Positions 33,694 to 45,222 of a DNA stretch of 64,000 nt are shown piece after piece; the first letter of the stretch is position 1; each line of letters opens with the position of its first letter. The position numbers were made by a program, and so were the translations under genes. The DNA lies in assembly GCA_032718475.1 (NCBI GenBank), contig JAUCBJ010002949.1, positions 1 through 64,000 of the forward strand, written 5' to 3'. Under the pieces are notes generated by a model. It saw only the letters and a list, made by a program, of their open reading frames with translations, ran no database searches and had not been told where the DNA came from. The stretch comes from Nemertoderma westbladi. Lineage: Eukaryota > Xenacoelomorpha > Nemertodermatida > Nemertodermatidae.

Positions 33694-35450
33694 CCTAAAT
33701 ATAGTAAACTAACCTAAATATAGTAAACTTACCTAAATATAGTAAACTAACCTAAATATAGTAAACTAACATAAATATAGTAAACTAACCTAAATATAGT
33801 AAACTAACCTAAATATAGTAAACTAACCTAAATAAAGTAAACTAAGCTAAATATAGTAAACTAACCTAAATATAGTAAACTAACCTAAATATAGTAAACT
33901 TACCTAAATATAGTAAACTAACCTAAATATACTGTAGTAAACTAACCTAAATAAAGTAAACTAACATAAATATAGTAAACTAACCTAAATATTCTAAACT
34001 AACCTAAATATAGTAAACTAACCTAAATATAGTAAACTAACCTAAATATAGTAAACTAACCTAAATATAGTAAACTAACATAAATATAGTAAACTAACCT
34101 AAATATAGTAAACTAACCTAAATATAGTAAACTAACCTAAATATACTGTAGTAAACTAACCTAAATAAAGTAAACTAACATAAATATAGTAAACTAACCT
34201 AAATATTCTAAACTAACCTAAATATAGTAAACTAACCTAAATATAGTAAACTAACCTAAATATAGTAAACTAACATAAATATAGTAAACTAACCTAAATA
34301 TAGTAAACTAACCTAAATATAGTAAACTAACATAAATATAGTAAACTAACCTAAATATTCTAAACTAACCTAAATATAGTAAACTAACCTAAATATAGTA
34401 AACTAACCTAAATATAGTAAACTAACCTAAATATAGTAAACTAACATAAATATAGTAAACTAACCTAAATATAGTAAACTAACCTAAATATAGTAAACTA
34501 ACCTAAATATACTGTAGTAAACTAACCTAAATAAAGTAAACTAACATAAATATAGTAAACTAACCTAAATATTCTAAACTAACCTAAATATAGTAAACTA
34601 ACCTAAATATAGTAAACTAACCTAAATATAGTAAACTAACATAAATATAGTAAACTAACCTAAATATAGTAAACTAACCTAAATATAGTAAACTAACATA
34701 AATATAGTAAACTAACCTAAATATAGTAAACTAACCTAAATATAGTAAACTAACCTAAATAAAGTAAACTAAGCTAAATATAGTAAACTAACCTAAATAT
34801 AGTAAACTAACCTAAATATAGTAAACTTACCTAAATATAGTAAACTAACCTAAATATAGTAAACTAACATAAATATAGTAAACTAACCTAAATATAGTAA
34901 ACTAACCTAAATATAGTAAACTAACCTAAATAAAGTAAACTAAGCTAAATATAGTAAACTAACCTAAATATAGTAAACTAACCTAAATATAGTAAACTTA
35001 CCTAAATATAGTAAACTAACCTAAATATACTGTAGTAAACTAACCTAAATAAAGTAAACTAACATAAATATAGTAAACTAACCTAAATATTCTAAACTAA
35101 CCTAAATATAGTAAACTAACCTAAATATAGTAAACTAACCTAAATAAAGTAAACTAACCTAAATATAGTAAACTAACCTAAATATAGTAAACTAACCTAA
35201 ATATAGTAAACTAACCTAAATATAGTAAACTAACCTAAATATAGTAAACTAACCTAAATATAGTAAACTAACATAAATATAGTAAACTAACCTAAATATA
35301 GTAAACTAACCTAAATATAGTAAACTAACCTAAATATAGTAAACTAACCTAAATATAGTAAACTAACATAAATATAGTAAACTAACCTAAATATAGTAAA
35401 CTAACCTAAATATAGTAAACTTACCTAAATATAGTAAACTAACATAAATA
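33694..35450 (+). repeat. Satellite array, 19-bp unit, about 92 copies
   Basis: Unit cctaaatatagtaaactaa with recurring variants (cataaat, gctaaat, aataaag, attctaaa, and a longer actgtagtaaac form). The block with actgtag followed by aataaag, cataaat and attctaaac recurs at about 33931, 34145, 34511 and 35029, showing segmental duplication inside the array. Confidence 0.97.
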
Positions 35451-35485
35451 TATTAATATACTATAAGTAATTTAGTTTAATAACG

Positions 35486-35491
35486 TTTATT
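35486..35491 (-). terminator. Polyadenylation signal for the fibrinogen-domain gene
   Basis: AATAAA on the minus strand, about 95 bases after the stop codon at 35586. Confidence 0.6.
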
Positions 35492-35585
35492 AAAAATAAC
35501 AGTGATTTAACAAAAGCGCACAGTCTAAATTATTTAATAAGGATTTCTTATTTATAGTTTATCAACTTGCTAAATATCTATCTAC

Positions 35586-36872
35586 CTACAGTTTAAGCTT
35601 CATCTCAATCTTGTCTATAGGCACAGCGCTGTTGGGGTTGGTAAAAGTCTTCCAATATGGTCCTTCAGGATCCATCGCCCCATAGACCCCATTTAGATTA
35701 GAAGCGCTACACAAGCGATACCACCACGCCCCCTTGCGACTATTAGCGCAACCCAGACCATCTGACTTTCTGTTCTCATCGTGGTCACTGGTAGCAAATG
35801 GGTATCCATCCAAGTGCAATACATTAGTGGCATCTCCAAACAATATAGAATCCCCAGCTGTACCACTATACCCGGAAATCTTTAGCTTATAGTTCACAGA
35901 AGCGTCTCCGAGTTGGAAGTTCTCATATTCCGCATATTTATGGATTCCATTAAACCAAAGATCAACCCTCAGTTTGACTCTTTCTTTGGATAATTCGTAT
36001 ATGTTCTGTAACCCCAACCAGAATTCATGATTAACATCACCGAACCCCGCCACGTATGCCTCCCAACCTCTATAGAAGTGTGTTGATCCATCAACTCTTC
36101 TTTGAATCACTAACCATGGCCCATCAGGCACCATGGTGTCACAACGAATCCAGCCATGTAGTCCATTGATGTTACAATTGTAGATAACTGTATCGTTTGT
36201 TTGCATATTTGGACAGGAAAATTTGTTGTTTATTAAATCTAACAGCATCGTATTCAGATGTTTATATTTGTTTTCGATCGCCATCAACTGTTTTATACCT
36301 CCGTTTATATTTTTTTCCAACTCAAGTCTTTGATCATTAATTTCCTTTACAAATTTATCATGCCTATCGTATACTATGTTAGCAAACTCGTTTATCTTAT
36401 TTAATTTCATTTCCAAATTTTGTGTCTCATCATGCAACATCTTTACCATCTTTTGTTTTTCATCGATTAGTTGAGTACCAAACATGCCGATTTTACTTTT
36501 CAACATGCTACTTTTATATGTTAGTTTATAGTCTGCCTCTTTTATTTTAGCATCTAATATCTCTAGATATTTATTCATCTTATTTTGATGCTTGATGGTT
36601 ATCACACAAACGGTTGCCAATGCAACCGCCAATAGAAACATAGCTAAAAGCCCAACAATGAACCATCGCTTCTTTGTAGTCAGCCTTTTCCTCTCTTTCA
36701 CTTTCTCATTACTAACTTCTGTAACTTTCATTATAATTGGTTCTAAACGTTTATGAGGTATTCCTTGTTCTTCTTGCGAATACACATTCGGCTCAGCCAG
36801 TGGTATTTCATTGGCCACCATATAAGAACCATTCCTAGAACCCCCAGTTTCTCGACCTGCCATGCTATTCAA
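35586..36872 (-). CDS. Type II membrane protein with coiled coil and fibrinogen-like domain, intronless
   Basis: 428 residues, probably a cell-surface lectin-like receptor or a shed ligand (FIBCD1- or FREP-like layout). A polar N-terminus of about 70 residues ends in a KERKRLTTKKR basic stretch. One transmembrane helix follows (about 71-93), setting cytoplasm-in orientation. Residues 95-225 are heptad-rich and probably a coiled coil for trimerisation. The C-terminal fibrinogen-like domain (about 233-428) shows GPWLVIQRRVDGS, FYRGWEAY, EFWLGL, the acidic SDHDENR calcium-site region, and a CANSRKGAWWYRLC disulfide loop followed by SNLNG. The first fibrinogen subdomain is shorter and more divergent than usual. 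There are no introns. The first ATG is used, with another Met three codons later. Confidence 0.93.
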   Translation of the reverse strand: MNSMAGRETGGSRNGSYMVANEIPLAEPNVYSQEEQGIPHKRLEPIIMKVTEVSNEKVKERKRLTTKKRWFIVGLLAMFLLAVALATVCVITIKHQNKMNKYLEILDAKIKEADYKLTYKSSMLKSKIGMFGTQLIDEKQKMVKMLHDETQNLEMKLNKINEFANIVYDRHDKFVKEINDQRLELEKNINGGIKQLMAIENKYKHLNTMLLDLINNKFSCPNMQTNDTVIYNCNINGLHGWIRCDTMVPDGPWLVIQRRVDGSTHFYRGWEAYVAGFGDVNHEFWLGLQNIYELSKERVKLRVDLWFNGIHKYAEYENFQLGDASVNYKLKISGYSGTAGDSILFGDATNVLHLDGYPFATSDHDENRKSDGLGCANSRKGAWWYRLCSASNLNGVYGAMDPEGPYWKTFTNPNSAVPIDKIEMKLKL

Positions 36873-37562
36873 GAGTTTTACAAAAATTATAGAAATATAT
36901 ATAAACCAGCTGTAGTAGGTCTATTTTAAATCACAATTACAACATGACTATTTCATACATTTATTTGATGATATTATTTTATCTAAAATAATACTTAAGA
37001 GATGAGGAAAGATGCCGAAAGACCCATGCAACCTCGCCCCCTAATTGATTATTTTAGAATGTTATTTGGTTTGGGCTGGGGCTGCATAATAATGCATCAA
37101 AATTATCATAATTTAGGTATATTGCTGCTGCACCTCAAACTTTAGGCAGCAAGTTGTCATCATATAATTCAGATTTTCTATTTTTCAGTATTCAAATTTT
37201 GCATTAATAATTAATTCATGAGCAAGTTATGCAACTACAGCTATTCAGATGTGAGTACAGCAGATAAATTCGGGTATTCATGCTTTCATAAATTGTAGGT
37301 ATTAATTAGGATGAGTTCTCCCCTATACTATAATATATTTGTTGATATGTTTCAGATAGAGGGTGCATTTCACATCCAATATTGGATGGTCTGTAATTTT
37401 AAGATTGATAATATTCTGATTCGATATTCAGGATTGCATATCGGCTTGTGTAGGATAGGTTTTATGTTGGCATAGTGCAGTATATGGATGTCTGATTATA
37501 GTAAAAGATGCTATATGGAATTTCATTATGTGAATGGGAACATATTTTGTCATATTAAATAA
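36873..37562. other. Upstream region of the fibrinogen-domain gene
   Basis: AT-rich, with no second gene visible. The promoter of the minus-strand gene should lie just above 36872, but I see no strong TATA box. Confidence 0.45.
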
Positions 37563-39211
37563 AGCCAGGAAATGCCTGTTCACCACCTTCCACAGTAAAC
37601 CCTTCCATTCTGTTTCCCAAGGAATGCCTGTTCACGATCACGGGTAATCTTCCACAGTATACCCTTCGAATCTGTTTCCTAAAGGAAAGCCTGTTCACCA
37701 CCATTGGTGATCTTCCACAGTATACCCTTCCGCTCTGTTTCCAAAGGAATGCCTGTTCGCCACCATGGGTGATCTTCCACAGTAAACCCTTCAACTTTGT
37801 TTCCTAAAGGAATGCCTGTTCACCACCATTGGTGATCTTCCACAGTAAACCCTTCCACTCTGTTTCCTAAAGGAATGCCTCTACACCACCATTGGTGATC
37901 TTCCACAGTAAACCCTTCCGCTCTGATTCCAAAAGAATGCCTGTTCACCACCATTGGTGATCTTCCACAGTAAACCCTTCCACTCTGTTTCGTTATGGAA
38001 TGCCTGTTCACGATCATGGGTAATCTTCCACAGTATACCCTTCGAATCTGTTTCCTAAAGGAATGCCTGTTCACCACCATTGGTGATCTTCCACAGTATA
38101 CCCTTCCGCTCTGTTTCCAAAGGAATGCCTGTTCACCACCATTGGCGATCTTCCACAGTAAACCCTTCCACTCTGTTTCCTAAAGGAATGCCTCTTCACC
38201 ACCATTGGTGATCTTCCACAGTAAACCCTTCCGCTCTGTTTCCAAAAGAATGCCTGTTCACCACCATTGGTGATCTTCCACAGTAAACCCTTCCACTCTG
38301 TTTCCTTAAGGAATGCCTATTCACCACCATAGGTGATCTTCCACCGTAAACCATTCCACTCTGTTTCCTAAAGGAATGCCTGTTCACCACCATTGGTGAT
38401 CTTCCACAGTAAACCTTTCCGCTCTGTTTCCAAAGGAATGCCTGTTCACCACCATTGGTGATCTTTCACAGTAAACCCTTCAACTCTGTTTCCTAAAGGA
38501 ATGCCAGATTAACACCATGAGTGATCTTCCACAGTAAACCCTTCCACTTTGTTTCCTAAAGGAATGCATTTTCACCACCATGGGTGATCTTCCACAGTAA
38601 ACCATTCCATTCTGTTCCCTAAAGGAATGCCTGTTCACCACCATTGGTGATCTTCCACAGTAACCTTTCCGCTCTGTTTCCAAAGGAATGCCTGTTCACC
38701 ACCATTGGTGATCTTCCACAGGAAACCCATCCACTCTGTTTCCCAACGGAATGCATGTTCACCTCCATGGGTGATCTTCCACAGTAAACCCTTCCACTCT
38801 GTTTCCTAAAGGAATGCCAGTTAAACACCTTGAGTGATCTTCCACAGTAAACCCTTACACTTGTTTCCTAAAGGAATGCCTGTTCAACACAATGGGTGAT
38901 CTTCCACAGTAAACCCTTCCACTCTGTTTCCTAGAGGAATGCCTGTTCACCACCATGGGTGATCTTCCACAGTAAACCCTTCCTCTCTGTTTCCTAAAGG
39001 AATGCTTGTTCAACACCATGGGTGATCTTCCACAGTAAACCCTTCCACTCTGTTTCCTAAAGGAATGCCAGTTCAACACCATGGGTGATCTACCACAGTA
39101 AACCCTTCAACTTTGTTTCCTAAAGGAATGCCTGTTCACCACCATATGGATGATCTTCCACAGTAAAACCTTCCACTCTGTTTCCTAAAGGAATGCCTGT
39201 TCACCACCATT
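37563..39211 (+). repeat. Tandem array, 62-63-bp unit, about 26 copies
   Basis: Unit contains ggaatgcctgttcaccacca, tggtgatcttccacagtaa, and acccttccactctgtttcc. Copies are more diverged than in the other arrays (roughly 5-15 percent by eye), and lengths vary by one or two bases. Minus-strand open frames across it are repeat artefacts. Confidence 0.95.
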
Positions 39212-39538
39212 TTGAAAAAAAATATATATATTAAAAAATACATCAAATTTTATATAAATTAAATTAAAACAAATAATATTATTTAAAATATAAAATTGAA
39301 CTCAAACATTGATTTACGGGCTATATATATAATCTGAAAGAGTTTGAAAGATTGACAAATTGATATTGCAGTCATGTGACTAACAATGCACTGCATAATG
39401 CAGTTATTAAACAATATTAGACTACGGAGTGCACCATAGCGCAATATAGTTTAGTCTAGGACGTAACTATTAAAAGTAAACTCACGCAATGTAGTCACAA
39501 TAACCATACGATAGAGTGTAATCTTTTAAACAACACAC

Positions 39539-39546
39539 TATATAAG
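39539..39546 (+). promoter_or_regulatory. Candidate TATA box of the TRPM gene
   Basis: tatataag, followed about 25-30 bases later by a possible start region near 39565-39570 and an ATG at 39588. The spacing fits a TATA-driven promoter, but no initiator is clear. Confidence 0.35.
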
Positions 39547-39587
39547 ACAGGCGCTTATCGCACATACAGAATACAACTAATTAATAC

Positions 39588-39660
39588 ATGTCGCGGTACA
39601 TTAATGAATCATCAGTCATTATTCATAAATCCAAAGGTGTTTTATTGACACCGAACACAT
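39588..39660 (+). CDS. TRPM channel, candidate exon 1 (start)
   Basis: ATG followed by 24 open codons and then a donor at 39661 (t|gtgtac). Joining to exon 2 (acceptor at 39737) makes a Trp codon, keeps the frame, and leaves a 77-base intron. With it the whole gene is an exact multiple of three (4158 bases). ATG context is weak. The true first exon could lie upstream of the 62-bp array. Confidence 0.4.
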
Positions 39661-39737
39661 GTGTACTAGTGTAAAATGTAGACACAGGTTTCATCTACAG
39701 TTAATTTTTGATTAATTTTATAATTAATATTTTCTAG

Positions 39738-40053
39738 GGAATCCATTTTCTTGGGATTGGATTAGGAAAAACTTCAAAGTTAAGAAATGCACATTTTTTA
39801 AACCGCGAGCCAAGGACAGTAACGTCTGTCAGTGCGGTTACTATAGAAAACAACACATGCCGGAGGCTAAGAGACCAGGACGACCGTTCCTCCAGACCTG
39901 GAAGGCGGATCTCTGTACCCGAGAGTTCCCTTGCGATGTTTATGGGAAGATCGAGTTCATAAGTGAAATCGAAACCACACGAAAACCCGCGAAGTATATC
40001 GGGATTAGTGAGGAAACACCTCTGAGAAGGATTCTGGACCTTCTCCTCTACAG
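39738..40053 (+). CDS. TRPM channel exon 2: N-terminal cytosolic region
   Basis: Acceptor ttttctag|gg, donor acag|gtaagt. It encodes the family hallmark WDWIRKNFKVKKCTFF followed by a CQCG...H cysteine cluster, the start of the TRPM homology region. It ends two bases into an Arg codon completed by exon 3. Confidence 0.9.
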
Positions 40054-40135
40054 GTAAGTAATAATGAAGATTCCAGAATATACAGTAGTTTAATTGTTAC
40101 CATAGAACATCGCGTATACATACATATTCCAACCT

Positions 40136-40536
40136 AAGGCCTATTTACACGTGACAACTTTTAGAGCAACTTTCTCGTCAACTAACAACTCTTTTTTGAG
40201 CAACATAATTTAATCGCTGTTTACACGTGGCAACTTTACCAGCAACTTGGCCGGAAACTTTTAGAGCAACTTGGCTATTTTAAATGTAAAATAGTGGGTA
40301 ATTTTATCTACTAGCTAGTTTTTGATAATTTAATTTGATTATCCAGCATTAATTCGTCAACGCAAATTCCTTCAAGTTGCCGTAAAAGTTGAGCAACTTT
40401 TACGGCAACGTTTTTTCAGCAACTTACCTGTTTACACGGAGCAACTTTACAAGTTGCTACAAGTTACAAGTTACATTGCAACTCTACAAGTTGCCGAGAA
40501 AGTTGCTCTAAAAGTTGCCACGTGTAAACAGGCCTT
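40136..40536. mobile_element. MITE in TRPM intron 2, ~43-bp terminal inverted repeats
   Basis: Starts aaggcctatttacacgtgac and continues aacttttagagcaactttctcg. The complement of its right end matches over about 43 bases with few differences. The interior has many direct and inverted copies of gcaactt and caagttgc. It has no coding capacity. I could not settle the target duplication, which may be TA-rich and 3-4 bp. Confidence 0.8.
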
Positions 40537-41062
40537 AAAGAACGTTCAATAAAGTTTCCTAATTAGCTGTGAATTGACTGTCTTATCTTCCGATTGCATT
40601 ATCATAAAGAAGAGACTGCATAAATTTTGTGATTATCACCGGAGCTCTGCTCTGCTCGGGTTCCTGCAGCTATTATTAGTTTGTTTGAGGCTGGCTGGGT
40701 TTGTAGTCGGTTAAGTCGGTTAATCATGGATGAAATGGAATCAAACTTGGTACACATGTAGGCTATCAAAAGTTTAGAAATTCTACACACAGACAGACTT
40801 ATACAGTTCCTCTGTCTGCCGCTATCCTGCGAATTGTCAGAGCTTGCCACTGTTGATGTTGAAATGAAAAGCAGTAAATAACTTAATCCAAATTGTCGAC
40901 CCTATACTATTGCAGGACCGTTATGAAGGATCTATAACTGTATTATGAAACCAACTGACAGATTGCACAAACAAAAACTGCTGTACCGGTACAATAAATG
41001 TAGGCCTAAAGGCAACTGAACAGAAAATGTTATCTTATAGTATATATACATGTTTCTCCTAG

Positions 41063-41284
41063 ATGGAAACTGTCGCCCCCCAATCTAGTTGTCAGCGTTA
41101 CCGGAGGCAACAAAAACTTCAAGATGTCGGCTCGCGCTACGGAGATCTTTAATCGCGGTTTAATCCGCGCGGTAAACTCAACATCCGCGTGGATCGTTTC
41201 GAGTGGAGGTAATCTGGGAGTCGCCAAGGTGGTAGGAACTGCCGTACGGGAAGGACAGACGATGCAATGGCTGGGGGGCAGTCG
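41063..41284 (+). CDS. TRPM channel exon 3: SLOG-like nucleotide-sensing domain
   Basis: Acceptor tctcctag|at, donor gtcg|gttagt. It encodes PNLVVSVTGG, then GLIRAVNSTSAWIVSSGG and GVAKVVGTAVR, the conserved first part of the TRPM N-terminal domain. Frame-compatible with both neighbours. Confidence 0.92.
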
Positions 41285-41351
41285 GTTAGTTGGTACACAG
41301 TATTGATATACATAATCATATTGATTTTAATATATAATATTTAGCATAATA

Positions 41352-41669
41352 AGCAATCTTGTCCTGACGAGCGTTCTAGAACAATATGACACGTACAGAC
41401 AAGAACGCCACACCAACTTCCTACTCGAACAATATCAGTTATGTTCCGCATTCACAAAAACAACATGGAAACTCTGTAAACAGGGAAACCGCCATCTAAA
41501 CACCAGAATGACTTATCATGGATTTACCGCAAACTTATTTCTAATAAATCTTTCCACTCCCCTTCAACTGGATGCATCTACATTATTCTGTCTCGGCCCC
41601 ACCGATGATGGATACCGCGCCTTTGGCTGGTCGCAATGTCCCTCCCTGTCTGCTTTATCTAAATTTTAA
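41352..41669 (+). other. Unrecognised open frame inside TRPM intron 3
   Basis: 106 open codons ending in TAA, protein-like in composition (LLEQYQLCSAF, CLGPTDDGYRAFGWSQC), without a clear start. It does not fit the TRPM frame or family. It is most likely a remnant of an inserted element or processed gene. Confidence 0.3.
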
Positions 41670-43044
41670 GAAAATATTTTATACAATTTTATAATAATGT
41701 AAATGTATAAACCTTTTTTATACGTTTTAATCAGTACCTATTTGCCCCGTTTGGGGGCGTATATATAGTAATTTATATTTTTAGCTTAAAAGTTGGTCGG
41801 TTTCAGGTTGATACATAATGACATTCTGTATGTATGAATTGTAAACAATTGGTTGGAGTTGGTTATAATTATACCGATCAGTTTCTAAGTTAAAGATGCC
41901 GATCTCTTTTTGCGCCGATTTTCATTGGCGATGCTAGAATTTTGTGAACAATACGCTTACCTCCCTATTTAGAAAGCATGCAGGGTACCGGACATTATTT
42001 CTATTTGTTGGAAGAGTCCAGTTTCACTGTTACAGACACATTCGTGGGACGAACTTGAGCAAAGTTCGAAACAAGTTCGATTTGATCTCGAGTCAAAAGT
42101 TCGAGAGGTATTTGCCCGTAACTTTAAAAAATATTGGAACTTTTTCTCTAGTATGCCCATACAAAATTTGGTTGAATAACTATTTATTTTACAAAAAGAA
42201 AGTACTATTTTTTGTCCTACTTTTTTATCCGTATTTTCGAGGAATAGCAGAATGTGCACATTTTTTCCGAGCCGTAGCCGAGGAATAAATGCACTATTTC
42301 GGGGAAATGCGGATTAAAAAGAAATGACAAATAATGATTTATTTTTGTAGATGTTGTTTTCTTTTAAAACTTATCTTTTTCTCCACTAAAATGCAGACAA
42401 AAACGACGTTTTGCCAAAAGTCAAGCCACATTTAGAATATACTATTACTAATTATTATGAATAATATATTAAATACAATATTGGAAATATATTGAAGGTA
42501 CATTGAGCACCACTAGCTACCACTTAATCTTCCTTTAACTATTCCCATTTGAATTAGAAGTAACAAAGTTATCGCAAATTCGATGTCAATTTGGCCCCTA
42601 TGCATCATTGATTGTGTAATTAAATAATACTAGCTAATATATACAAGCTATAATTTGTTAGTGGAGTGTGAAGGTGATATTCCAGTTCCAAAACGTTAAT
42701 CAAATAATCAAACCAAAAATTTGATTAAATTAGCTAATTGTTCAAAAGATCCTACAACTAAACATTTTAATGCTAAATTTATTAATAATTACCAACGTGA
42801 TAACTGTTCTAGAATAAATAATGCGAAATCAACAGAATGAACTTCCAGATCGTTGATTGGATTAATATTTAATTATCCGCATTTTTGGAAGATTGAATGG
42901 ATAATTATTAATTTCTCCGCATATGCGGACAAAAAAGTATTTTATTTCCGCATTTTTGCGGATATAAAAGTCAATTTTTAAAAGAAATGGTTAAAATCTT
43001 CAAAAGTTATTTACGAATCAATATTTCATAAAAAATTAATTCTT

Positions 43045-43136
43045 ACATACATACATACCCCGGATATGAGATTTTGCCATATTTACTAATTATAATTGTG
43101 CGCTAAGGCTCGACTTTACTGCGTGGCTCGCCCCAT
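43045..43136 (+). repeat. Dispersed short repeat, copy B, in TRPM intron 3
   Basis: catacatacat run, then gatattagattttgccat-like sequence, actaattataattg and cgctaaggctcg. Same block order as 17343-17432. Confidence 0.5.
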
Positions 43137-43321
43137 ATTCTATTTATTATAAAAGACATAATAGGCCTAATACTTTGTAAAGAGGCCTATAGTTTAAACA
43201 TTGTGGAATTTGGATAAACATTTATTATAGGAAGTGTTCTAGAGGAATGTGAATTGTTTTCCATTAATCATTTAACAATTTACAAAATATTAATTAACAA
43301 AATCTAAATTACATTATTTAG

Positions 43322-43452
43322 GGGACACAGACTTCTCACTTGTATTGGTCTATCTCCGATGGGTGTTGTTGCAAACGCAGACTGTCTTTACAGCAGAGAT
43401 GGTAGGGGAAGATGGCCCGCAGAGTATCCAGTATCGCATGCTTCAAGACCAG
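43322..43452 (+). CDS. TRPM channel exon 4
   Basis: Acceptor ttatttag|gg, donor ccag|gtgagt. It encodes LLTCIGLSPMGVVANADCL, matching the CIGIAPWG region of the family's N-terminal domain. Phases match exons 3 and 5. Confidence 0.9.
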
Positions 43453-44182
43453 GTGAGTAGATTCGAACAAAATGATTCGAACAGAAGTTTCGAGTAAAGA
43501 GTGTCGAGCGTTGTGGGGCGTGTAACTTGGGAGTTAGTGTGGCGCACTACTGGCTTCACATGTAACAGTTAACAGAACGGAGACTCTGGTGTTTCATGAT
43601 TAGATAGACTCAAAAGTCAATAACAAAATCACTCAAATGTCAAATGATATCTTTGCAGACATTGCATAGTAAATTCTGTAATTCTGGCGAAGCAAAACAT
43701 TTCAGCTGTTACATACAAGTTTTCAGCTGTTACATATCAATCTGTAGACTAGGCCTAACTTTATTAAGAAACTTTCCCGTAAACAGGGTGATGGGAATAT
43801 TTAAGGTGATGTTAAATTATAAATTGATTCCCCACTAACCTACTGTAGGCCCACACCTGGATTTTGTTAGATTTCACCTCTTGCATGTAAATATTATATT
43901 GGGTGGGCCGAATCAGCATTTCTATCAAATCAACTAAATGGTTTATACACAGTGGGTAATCTCAGTGGACGACCAGTGCCTGTTGTCTTTACTTTTATAA
44001 TCCATCGTATATCAGCGGGCATATATTATTATCCTGGGAAGCTGCTATGAGTCGATTGAGAAATTGTGTTAAAATTCTAAACTACAATATTATAATACTA
44101 TACCAAAGTAAATATCAATTTTTTGAAACTTGGAAATTTACGGAATTTATCAGTATTTTATTATATATAAATATTTTTCCAG

Positions 44183-44520
44183 GTCAGCCTGAATCCCTGA
44201 ACCCTGACCACACCCACTTTATTCTAATCACCGAAGGAAGCCGAGGTCTAATGGGCCCGGCATTTGAGGCCACACGATGTGTGCGAACTGGTCTGGAGGG
44301 ACTGATAGCAGCGCCATCTAGCGGCAGGGATGGGGAACCAGAAGGACTTGGTGTACCGGTGGTCTCTGTCCTATTAGAAGGGGGATGGGATTCCCTTCTC
44401 ACAGTGAGAAAATCTATTATCAATGGGATTCCATGTGTTGTCTGCGATGGTACCGGGAGAATGGCAGATGTTCTCGCCTACGCTAACTCTACTGCTGTGG
44501 TTATCGAGAATGTCAGACAG
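44183..44520 (+). CDS. TRPM channel exon 5
   Basis: Acceptor tttttccag|gt, donor cagacag|gttatt (acceptable but not optimal). It encodes DHTHFILITEGSRG, GVPVVSVLLEGGWDSLLTV and CVVCDGTGRMADVLAYA, the second half of the SLOG-like domain. The frame reaches a TAG eight codons beyond the donor, which supports splicing there. Confidence 0.92.
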
Positions 44521-44664
44521 GTTATTGACAATAATCTCATATAGATTTGTTACCTAAGATTATATTTTATTTAAATATGAAATAAATTGCAATGAAAATA
44601 TCAATTATGAAAATGTAAATTCCACCGTCCAGTAAGTTTACTTACTGTTATGGTATTCAGTACA

Positions 44665-44725
44665 GATAGGGGGGGGGGAACTGGACGCAATAGAAATTCA
44701 TCCCTCTCCAGGGGAAATTGGCAAC
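44665..44725 (-). repeat. MITE-like repeat copy 2, partial, TRPM intron 5
   Basis: gatag plus ten G, then aactggacgcaat and tccctctccaggggaaatt, the reverse complement of the right end of 45223-45471. The two copies face each other and could pair. Confidence 0.7.
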
Positions 44726-45222
44726 CCAAATATGGATTATGGTATATAGTTGCATGTACTGTACAGTAGTTCACAAAACTGTACATCATATTTTCTCACA
44801 AATATATTATATAATAATTGGTTCTCGACATGTCATGAAATTACATTTAATTAGAAGACAGTTGGGGATAACTTGTTGAACCTCTCAACAGCCGCTATAA
44901 CTATGTCAAACTGTCCTCCTTATCTTTTAAGGGCCTGGAGGTCTTCTTATAGCCAGCTTGTTGGCTCTCTAGTAGTATTCAGTAACCGTAGATTTGCTTA
45001 CCAATATTATAGCAACATTTATAATGCAAAGTGATAGTGTACCATATCATACTGGTAGCATTACAACTGGACGTTAACAGATAAAACGTAGTTCTATTCC
45101 CAACACAATTGGATAATTCAAAACTGTTTTCATTAAATTAATGATATAATATTATTGTTAATTTGGATTTGGATACATTGAAACAAGTGAACGATTTAAT
45201 CAATGATCACAAAAAAGGAGAC

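Noticed and set aside
37555-39082. Series of minus-strand frames with KQSGRVYCGRSPMVVNRHS
   Set aside because: Repeat artefact of the 62-63-bp array. Most units shift frame, and no domain or splice structure supports a gene.
44521-44544. Short extension of TRPM exon 5 to a TAG stop as the natural end of the protein
   Set aside because: A usable donor lies at 44520 and exon 6 continues the TRPM homology in phase.
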